This document shows positions 1 through 4,194 of a stretch of 5,133 nucleotides of DNA, in pieces. Both the position numbers and the translations under genes were made by a program. Position 1 is the stretch's first letter; each line of letters begins with the position of its first letter. Source of the DNA: DATMBL01 sp050735975 (GTDB lineage Bacteria; Desulfobacterota; Binatia; UBA9968); assembly GCA_050735975.1 (NCBI GenBank), contig JBOHVS010000391.1, positions 1-5,133 on the forward strand, written 5' to 3'. The notes below the pieces were generated by a model. It ran no database searches and was not told the origin of the DNA. It was given only the letters and a program-made list of their open reading frames with translations.

Positions 1-2
1 TC

Positions 3-164
3 ATGGCAGAGGCGCGAACCGGTGAATGGGAGTTGACGCGCCACACAGTCAAAAGGTTTCTGCTGGAGAAGCCGCCGAAAGACCTCAAGAGCTACGATGA
101 AGGCATCGAACCGCAATATCGCTGCCCCTCCTGCGGCTTTTCTTGGCGGGGAAAGCCGAAGTGA
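3..164 (+). CDS. Small hypothetical protein or C-terminal end of a longer one, single CPSC motif
   Basis: An open frame runs from the left edge to a TGA at 162-164. The first in-frame ATG is at base 3, giving 53 residues, but only two bases precede it, so this may be the tail of a larger gene. The peptide is charged, with a predicted helix (RHTVKRFLLEKPPKDLKSY). Near the C-terminus comes RCPSCGFSWRGKPK, a CxxC pair followed by aromatic and basic residues, as in half of a zinc ribbon. No second CxxC is visible, so zinc binding would need an upstream pair or dimerisation. I do not recognise a family. If the tRNA fragment at 300-331 marks the right end of an integrated element, this gene would be the last gene of that element. 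Confidence 0.45.
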   Translation: MAEARTGEWELTRHTVKRFLLEKPPKDLKSYDEGIEPQYRCPSCGFSWRGKPK

Positions 165-276
165 CGGTTGCCGATCGCGAGCCGTTTCGCTGAGGGCTGG
201 CCGACGATAACCGACCTGGCCCAAGCTTTAGACCGACTTTGTGTCTGACGAAGCGTTCCAAAGGGACCCGCACAAA
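165..276. other. Non-coding stretch with nothing recognised
   Basis: Between the CPSC frame and the hairpin beside the tRNA fragment I find no coding pattern, promoter or terminator on either strand that I can defend. Confidence 0.5.
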
Positions 277-308
277 CCGGACGACCAGATGCCCAGACTG
301 GTCGCCGG
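277..308 (+). other. Strong bulged hairpin overlapping the tRNA T-stem
   Basis: CCGG (277-280) plus CGACCAG (282-288) pair perfectly with CTGGTCG (298-304) plus CCGG (305-308). This gives 11 base pairs with one bulged A (281) and a 9-base loop. The right arm runs into the left strand of the tRNA-type T-stem (304-308), so the two folds exclude each other. No U-run follows, so it is not a standard terminator. It could be part of a recombinase arm or core site beside the tRNA scar, or a chance structure in GC-rich DNA. Confidence 0.4.
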
Positions 309-331
309 TTCGACTCCGGCGGGTGGCTCCA
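300..331 (+). pseudogene. 3' fragment of a tRNA gene (Thr-like), T-arm to CCA
   Basis: A canonical tRNA 3' end is present: T-stem GCCGG (304-308), seven-base T-loop TTCGACT (309-315), T-stem CCGGC (316-320), acceptor strand GGGTGGC (321-327), discriminator T (328) and encoded CCA (329-331). GGTC at 300-303 fits the end of the variable loop. The matching 5' acceptor strand (GCCACCC or GCCACCT), a D-arm and an anticodon arm are absent from the preceding 299 bases, so this is not a working gene. From memory, the GGTGGC-T-CCA ending and this T-arm resemble tRNA-Thr genes; Gly or another species is possible. Such 3' fragments are typical of att sites left by tyrosine recombinases that target tRNA 3' ends. 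Confidence 0.6.
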
Positions 332-448
332 GTCTCTTTTGCCAAAGCAACAAACTTAATCCGCTGTCCAGAGTGTTGAAAAACTCTGCTAAACAGGCTG
401 GTCAAAAAGATCCCGGATGCAAGGCGTGCGAAGCTCGATGAGCAGAGG

Positions 449-465
449 CGTACTCCGTTAGTACG
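449..465. other. Central hairpin of the repeat element
   Basis: CGTACT (449-454) and AGTACG (460-465) form a perfect six-base stem around a five-base loop, CCGTT. It sits near the middle of the palindromic element, where the two arms meet. Confidence 0.55.
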
Positions 466-490
466 TCGTAGCGGAATCGGGCGAGCGCAC

Positions 491-509
491 CCTTCGACAA
501 TGCTCAGGG
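491..509. repeat. Short repeat-like motif CCTTCGACA-ATGCTCAGGG nested in the element
   Basis: This 19-base stretch is a weak imperfect palindrome, and it interrupts the right arm of the larger element, which has no counterpart for it on the left. It resembles the CCTTCGACA-GGCTCAGGG type motif that I recall as abundant in many environmental bacterial genomes. Only one copy is in this window, so its repeat status rests on memory. Confidence 0.35.
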
Positions 510-550
510 CAATCGGCAGGTGGGTCTTTTTCAACAGCCTGGGCGTCAGT

Positions 551-580
551 TTGACAACGACTTAGGGGAATTGTTAACAA
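551..580 (+). promoter_or_regulatory. Possible sigma-70-type promoter for the aldolase gene
   Basis: A perfect -35 hexamer TTGACA (551-556) is followed by weak -10 options: TAACAA (575-580, 18-base spacer) or TTAACA (574-579, 17-base spacer). A start near 587 would give a leader of about 55 bases before the ATG at 641. The -35 is convincing and the -10 is not. Confidence 0.35.
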
Positions 581-626
581 GGCTGAAGGGCTTGGAGGCC
601 AAATCGCCGTCAGCCCAAATTTCATA

Positions 627-635
627 AAGGGGGTG
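627..635 (+). promoter_or_regulatory. Ribosome binding site fixing the start at 641
   Basis: AAGGGGGTG differs by one base from the full anti-Shine-Dalgarno complement AAGGAGGTG and ends five bases before the ATG at 641. It fixes the start and predicts efficient translation. Confidence 0.8.
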
Positions 636-640
636 CCTCA

Positions 641-1603
641 ATGCTAACTGCCAGCGAAGTCAATGGAGTCCTGGGGATGATGCCGGCCTTTTCTACGCCT
701 GATGCGGTGGATGTGCGGGCGACACAAACGATCGCCGTGGATAATCTCAAGGAAGGGGTCGACAAGATTATTAGAGACGGGATCAACAATATCGCCACCA
801 CCGGAACTTATGGCGAGTGCTACAACTTGCTGTTCGACGAGTTCAAAACACTCGCGGTCGCGACGGTCGACGCGGTGAAGAAAAGAGTGCCGCTGTTCAT
901 CGGCTGCACCAGCCCCAACCCAAGGGAAGTCATCCAAAAAATGAACTTCGTAAAGGACCTCGGCGCCGACGGCGTTCTGTTGGGAGTGCCCTATTATGAG
1001 ACGCTACATATGCAAGACGCGATCAAATTTTACCATGACATCGCCGATCTGTTTCCCAGCCTGAATATCGTCATCTACCACAATCCCGAAAATCACAAGT
1101 TCACGATCCCCGTATCCGCGTTCAGGGAACTGGTGAAGAAATTCAACATCATCGGTATGAAGGACAGCCACAGGACCACCCAGGGATTTTTGAACCTGCA
1201 GAAGATCGTCAAGGGGAAGATCAGCGTCTTCGTCAATCAAACCCAGCTTTATCCTTATTACAAGATGGGCGCGGCCGGTTGCTGGTCCACGGAAGTTTGG
1301 ATGGGTCCCTGGCCGGTTCTTTATCTAGTGGAGCTGCTAAAAAAGGGCGAGGATCAAAAAGCGATCGAAGTCATCGACGACCTCATCGGCGACGGCAGCG
1401 GCGGCAGACCGGTGCCAGGCGCCGGCAACAAACGGCCGGCGGAGTTTGCCGACTATTGCAAGGTTGGCCCGACTCGCGTGCCTTTTGTAACCTTTCCCGA
1501 GGTCGAACTGGCCAAAGCCAAACGCCGCGCGGAACACTGGATGAAATTAAACGCCAAGTATAAGCCGCTCGTCGAGTCGGCAAGAGCTCGCTCCGCGGCC
1601 TAG
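641..1603 (+). CDS. Dihydrodipicolinate synthase/NAL superfamily aldolase, hydratase-aldolase-like (320 aa)
   Basis: A class I (Schiff-base) aldolase or dehydratase with a TIM-barrel fold. Signature parts are GTYGE at residues 55-59 (equivalent of GTTGE), catalytic Tyr146 in YHNP, and the Schiff-base Lys174 in IGMKDSH. The Tyr-Lys spacing of 28 equals that of E. coli DapA (Tyr133, Lys161). The arginine that binds the substrate carboxylate in DapA (Arg138) falls at Asn151 here, so lysine biosynthesis is unlikely. The GTYGEC motif, the YHNPENHKF segment and GAAGCWSTEVWMGPWPV (210-226) recall trans-o-hydroxybenzylidenepyruvate hydratase-aldolases (NahE/PhdJ), which release an aromatic aldehyde and pyruvate; their length (about 330 aa) also fits. 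No signal peptide, so cytosolic. It stands alone between its own ribosome binding site and a terminator. No aromatic-degradation genes are adjacent, so the substrate is open. Family is secure, subfamily moderately so. Confidence 0.88.
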   Translation: MLTASEVNGVLGMMPAFSTPDAVDVRATQTIAVDNLKEGVDKIIRDGINNIATTGTYGECYNLLFDEFKTLAVATVDAVKKRVPLFIGCTSPNPREVIQKMNFVKDLGADGVLLGVPYYETLHMQDAIKFYHDIADLFPSLNIVIYHNPENHKFTIPVSAFRELVKKFNIIGMKDSHRTTQGFLNLQKIVKGKISVFVNQTQLYPYYKMGAAGCWSTEVWMGPWPVLYLVELLKKGEDQKAIEVIDDLIGDGSGGRPVPGAGNKRPAEFADYCKVGPTRVPFVTFPEVELAKAKRRAEHWMKLNAKYKPLVESARARSAA

Positions 1604-1659
1604 GCCACTCAGCGCACCAGAAAGCGGCGGCGGTTCGACGCACTGCCGCGGAATGGCAC

Positions 1660-1693
1660 AAAAGACCCCCGCATACCCCGGGGGTCTTTTTTT
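1660..1693 (+). terminator. Strong rho-independent terminator after the aldolase gene
   Basis: AAAAGACCCCCG (1660-1671) pairs with CGGGGGTCTTTT (1679-1690): 12 base pairs around a seven-base loop (CATACCC), ending in a run of seven T (1687-1693). The stem core is almost pure G-C. It lies 56 bases past the aldolase stop and separates that gene from the next. Confidence 0.93.
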
Positions 1694-1735
1694 GGTGCTC
1701 AAGATTACAGAAAGTACTTCACTTCCATTTTTTCC

Positions 1736-1764
1736 TTGCGAAAACTCTGCCCGGACTTTATCAT
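1736..1764 (+). promoter_or_regulatory. Sigma-70-type promoter for the HEPN-like gene
   Basis: TTGCGA (1736-1741, 4 of 6 to TTGACA) and TATCAT (1759-1764, 5 of 6 to TATAAT) are separated by exactly 17 bases. Transcription would start near 1771, giving a leader of about 30 bases. An eight-base perfect palindrome, AAGTACTT (1712-1719), lies just upstream and might be an operator half, though this is weak. The position right after the strong terminator supports an independent transcription unit. Confidence 0.5.
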
Positions 1765-1788
1765 TAGCTCGCATCGGAACAGCTATTT

Positions 1789-1797
1789 GGGAGGTGG
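1789..1797 (+). promoter_or_regulatory. Ribosome binding site that sets the start at 1800
   Basis: GGGAGGTGG contains GGAGG (1790-1794) five bases from the ATG at 1800. The open frame extends upstream to an ATG at 1653, but that start would place the terminator and promoter inside the coding region, so the internal ATG is the real start. Confidence 0.8.
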
Positions 1798-1799
1798 CA

Positions 1800-2222
1800 A
1801 TGCGGCTATTTGCCGATTCGTGGCTCAAAGAAGCGCGTCATGGAATAAGTTCATGCCGGACCATTATCGAAGCCGATCCTCCAGGCCGCGCAGACTTGCG
1901 GAAACTGGCGGATGCGACGGAAAAGGCGATCAAAGCCGCGCTGATCGAGAGCAACGGAACCATTCCTCAGCGGTATGAGGACTATCAACTGGTCGCTACC
2001 TGCCAAAAAACGGGGCTCTGGGACGTGCTGCCGCCGACCCTCAAGAGTTTCGTTCAGGAAGTAGAGCCTTACAATAGGGGTGATGCCGGAGATTCGAACA
2101 CCAACTTGACGTACGCCGCTCCCTTCGAGAAATACTTTTGCATGGCGCCGATGTTCGTTGACTACATAGAGCAACACGTGATCGGCAATCATTCTGTACT
2201 TAAGCGGCTAACAGTGGCTTGA
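1800..2222 (+). CDS. HEPN-domain-like helical protein (140 aa)
   Basis: A small, probably all-helical cytosolic protein. An N-terminal helix (WLKEARHGISSCRTIIE, 8-24) is followed by ADATEKAIKAALIESNG (37-53), then a proline turn (TIPQRYEDYQL), LPPTLKSFVQEVEPYN (77-92), and a last helix around residues 117-128. The order helix, AxxxEKAxKAAL helix, GxxP turn, then a helix ending near a tyrosine-rich segment matches HEPN four-helix bundles, which occur in MNT-HEPN toxin-antitoxin pairs and other defence or RNA-binding proteins. The HEPN nuclease motif RX4-6H is not found, and the usual H-D-L after the turn reads Y-E-D. So if it is a HEPN protein it is likely non-catalytic or a divergent partner. 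No nucleotidyltransferase antitoxin lies on either side. It has its own promoter and strong ribosome binding site. The gene is secure; the domain call rests on pattern alone. Confidence 0.65.
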   Translation: MRLFADSWLKEARHGISSCRTIIEADPPGRADLRKLADATEKAIKAALIESNGTIPQRYEDYQLVATCQKTGLWDVLPPTLKSFVQEVEPYNRGDAGDSNTNLTYAAPFEKYFCMAPMFVDYIEQHVIGNHSVLKRLTVA

Positions 2223-2244
2223 ACGCGGCCGGTTTAGTCAGCGG

Positions 2245-2412
2245 CTATTTAGCGCCCCGGGCGTTGCCGTCCTTCTTGATGTCCGTCGATTTCACCCATC
2301 CGACAACACCAGTTTGTGTTTTAACCATGTACCAATGAGTGTTTCGACCCAGCCGATGGGGATCGCGCAATTGAGAAACAAACCCTTGGCAGTTTCTGCC
2401 GCCGCGCTGCAA
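2245..2412 (-). pseudogene. Remnant of a bacterial SH3-domain protein, C-terminal part
   Basis: On the minus strand, a frame of 55 codons ends at TAG (2247-2245). Its second half reads HWYMVKTQTGVVGWVKSTDI, the classic ending of a bacterial SH3 (SH3b) repeat: W-Y-x-V-x-T-x-x-G-x-x-G-W-V. SH3b domains usually sit in exported proteins that bind cell-wall or other peptides. Upstream the frame is closed by TAA (2415-2413) with only a TTG near it, and there is no ribosome binding site or signal peptide. The first part of the SH3 fold and everything N-terminal to it are missing, so this looks like the decayed 3' end of a larger gene. It converges on the HEPN-like gene, with 22 bases between the stops. 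A very short live gene from the TTG is less likely. Confidence 0.55.
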
Positions 2413-2477
2413 TTAGAAGAGGCCCGATCCGAGCATCAAATCGATCACGAGAGACGCCTTACCTGATACCGAGTGTA

Positions 2478-3467
2478 ATGGCTGCTGCAGAAATCCGCGA
2501 CGACAAGCTGATCATTTTGATGCCCGTGTACAATGATTGGAAGGCGCTTGCCCTTCTTCTCCCCATGTTGGAGCGAGAGCTGAATGCGAATGGCCTCAGA
2601 GCCGATATCTTAATGGTCGATGATGGGTCCACAGAATCCAGGCCAGCAAGTCTGGGGCAAGCCGCTTTCAACTCTATCGAAAGCATCGATATCCTGTCAC
2701 TGCGCCGCAACCTCGGTCACCAGCGGGCCATCGCCGTGGGGCTGTCATACATAGAAGCGAACCGAACCTGTCATGCGGTCGTCGTCATGGACTGTGACGG
2801 CGAAGACGACCCGCGCGATGTATGCCGGCTCGTGACGGAGTGTATCGCGCATGAGGGGGGCAAGGTTATTTTCGCGGCGAGGACTCGACGGTCGGAGAAT
2901 ATATTCTTCAAACTATTTTACCACTTCTATCGGCTGGTTCATTTCTTGTTAACCGGCGTGCACGTTCGAGTGGGCAACTTCAGCATCGTGCCGGCCGCCG
3001 CTCTCAAGCGTCTGGTGGCGGTCTCCGAATTATGGAACCACTATGCGGCCGCAGTCCATAAGGCAAGGGTACCGATAGCGCTGATCCCGACCTGTCGCAG
3101 TCGCCGGCTGGAAGGTTCATCCCGCATGAACCTTGTCGCTCTCGTGGTCCACGGGTTGAGCGCGATGGCCGTCTTTGGCGACCGCATCGGCGTACGCCTG
3201 TTGATCGTCCTTTCTTTGGGGATGGCGTTGGCCGCGGGCGGGCTGCTCACGGTTATCGGCATTCGCTTATTAACGACTCTAGCCGTACCGGGTTGGGCGA
3301 CCTATGCTGCGGGATTACTCCTAGTCATGTTGATTCAGATGCTGCTAGTGGTGCTTGCGTTCGCCTTCGTTATATTGGCCGCGCGCGACACGGCAAGCAT
3401 CATTCCGAGTCGTGACTATGTCCATATGACGGGTGGAATACAACGGATATATGGCGCGAGCCGATGA
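2478..3467 (+). CDS. Family 2 glycosyltransferase, polyprenyl-phosphate sugar synthase type (329 aa)
   Basis: Likely transfers a sugar from a nucleotide donor to a polyprenyl-phosphate carrier at the cytoplasmic face of the inner membrane. The GT-A domain shows MPVYND (15-20), VDDGS (47-51), RRNLGHQRAIAVGL (76-89) and a DXD-type metal site in MDCDGEDDP (Asp105, Asp107). GNFSIV (166-171) and SSRMN (214-218) complete the DPM1/GtrB pattern. Two C-terminal membrane segments follow (about 239-262 and 275-302), then a short tail. Length and layout fit GtrB-like bactoprenol glucosyl- or mannosyltransferases. MDCDGEDDP departs from the more common MDADLQDPP. The ATG at 2478 has only a weak upstream GAG, but the glycosyltransferase fold begins right after it. 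The stop overlaps the next gene by 35 bases, suggesting translational coupling. The sugar cannot be read from sequence. Confidence 0.92.
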   Translation: MAAAEIRDDKLIILMPVYNDWKALALLLPMLERELNANGLRADILMVDDGSTESRPASLGQAAFNSIESIDILSLRRNLGHQRAIAVGLSYIEANRTCHAVVVMDCDGEDDPRDVCRLVTECIAHEGGKVIFAARTRRSENIFFKLFYHFYRLVHFLLTGVHVRVGNFSIVPAAALKRLVAVSELWNHYAAAVHKARVPIALIPTCRSRRLEGSSRMNLVALVVHGLSAMAVFGDRIGVRLLIVLSLGMALAAGGLLTVIGIRLLTTLAVPGWATYAAGLLLVMLIQMLLVVLAFAFVILAARDTASIIPSRDYVHMTGGIQRIYGASR

Positions 3468-4176
3468 GACCGCCTATGTGGGCGGAGAGCTTGATCTCTT
3501 TTTTCTTGCCACCAATTGGAAACGCTACGTCAAGGCGGCAATCGGAGAATACTTGGTCGGCGACGTGCTTGAGGTCGGGGCCGGCATCGGCGGCACGACC
3601 GCGGCCCTGCACGACGGTGCCGCGCGCCGATGGGTGTGCCTTGAGCCCGATACCGGCAACGCTAAACGGCTACGAGCGCTGGTCGCCGAACGCTGGGACC
3701 CGGCCACGACGAACGTCGTCGTAGGATCCTTGCGCAGCCTCGCCGAACGGCCGTCTTTCGACTGCATCGTGTACGTCGACGTCCTTGAGCACATTGACGA
3801 TGACCGGCGTCAAATCGAAGAGGCTGCACGGCTCGTGCGGACCGGCGGGCACATCGTGATACTGTCTCCAGCCCACCAGTGGCTTTTTAGTGAATTCGAC
3901 AAGAGCATCGGTCATCTGCGCCGCTACGACAAGCAGCGTCTACAGTCGCTCATGCCTTCCGGTTGGAAAGAGAAAAAAATGGCCTACCTCGATTCGGTCG
4001 GGGTTCTACTGTCGTTAGGAAACGTCCTGGCGCTGCGGCAAGCCATGCCATCGCGGCTGCAGATCGCCATATGGGATCGCTTCTGCGTGCCGCTCTCCCG
4101 GATCGTTGACCGCCTATTGTTGGGAAATGTTGGCAAGTCGGTTTTGGCGGTGTGGCACAAGATGGAGTCCGCCTGA
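3433..4176 (+). CDS. Class I SAM-dependent methyltransferase (247 aa)
   Basis: A Rossmann-fold methyltransferase. The SAM-binding motif I is VLEVGAGIGGTT (45-56), the acidic strand-2 end is CLEPD (69-73), and FDCIVYVDVLEHIDDD (109-124) is the post-motif region typical of the Methyltransf_11/UbiE-like group. LVRTGGHIVILSPAH (134-148) is the strand-5 motif, followed by GHLRRYDKQRL (160-170), usual in members found in polysaccharide clusters. No signal peptide. The start used is GTG 3433, which overlaps the glycosyltransferase gene; ATG 3451 (residue 7) is equally possible, and neither has a good ribosome binding site, so coupling to the upstream gene is likely. Placed between two glycosyltransferases, it may methylate a sugar or lipid-linked intermediate. 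That substrate is inferred from context only. Confidence 0.9.
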   Translation: MEYNGYMARADETAYVGGELDLFFLATNWKRYVKAAIGEYLVGDVLEVGAGIGGTTAALHDGAARRWVCLEPDTGNAKRLRALVAERWDPATTNVVVGSLRSLAERPSFDCIVYVDVLEHIDDDRRQIEEAARLVRTGGHIVILSPAHQWLFSEFDKSIGHLRRYDKQRLQSLMPSGWKEKKMAYLDSVGVLLSLGNVLALRQAMPSRLQIAIWDRFCVPLSRIVDRLLLGNVGKSVLAVWHKMESA

Positions 4177-4194
4177 TTTACCATCGCAGCGACA

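Larger units (their letters stand above)
374..541. repeat. MITE-like palindromic repeat element with imperfect terminal inverted repeats
   Basis: The left arm CAGGCTGGTCAAAAAGATCC (394-413) matches the reverse complement of 522-541 at 17 of 20 positions. An outer copy of the end motif, TGTTGAAAAA (374-383), is the exact reverse complement of 527-536. The centre is a perfect hairpin (449-465), and the flanking arms are partly complementary (GCGTGCG at 425-431 with CGCAC at 486-490), so the whole unit can fold as one long imperfect hairpin. No transposase is encoded and the open frames crossing it are shadows. I recall similar sequences as dispersed intergenic repeats in deltaproteobacterial-type genomes, but copy number cannot be judged here. 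No clear target-site duplication is seen. Exact outer borders are uncertain. Confidence 0.65.

Noticed and set aside
241..331. A complete tRNA, possibly selenocysteine or with an intron
   Set aside because: I searched for the 5' acceptor strand GCCACCC/GCCACCT, a D-arm and a usable anticodon arm and found none; the only stem at the anticodon position has a nine-base loop and pairs into the T-stem.
241..441. Plus-strand open frame of 66 codons
   Set aside because: It covers the hairpin, tRNA 3' end and repeat arm, and its sequence is explained by those elements. No ribosome binding site.
85..534. Minus-strand open frame of 149 codons
   Set aside because: It runs through the palindromic repeat, the tRNA fragment and the end of the plus-strand CPSC frame; composition is that of translated repeat DNA with many R, S and P residues and no domain.
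1624..1649. Small GC-rich inverted repeat after the aldolase gene
   Set aside because: Only about five base pairs with mismatches and no T-run; the real terminator follows at 1660-1693.
1653..1799. N-terminal extension of the HEPN-like gene to the ATG at 1653
   Set aside because: It would place a strong terminator and a sigma-70-type promoter within the coding region, and there is an excellent ribosome binding site for the ATG at 1800.
2386..2415. Promoter TTGGCA with a -10 near 2410 for the glycosyltransferase gene
   Set aside because: The -35 is fair, but no acceptable -10 lies 16-18 bases downstream; the operon promoter could not be located.
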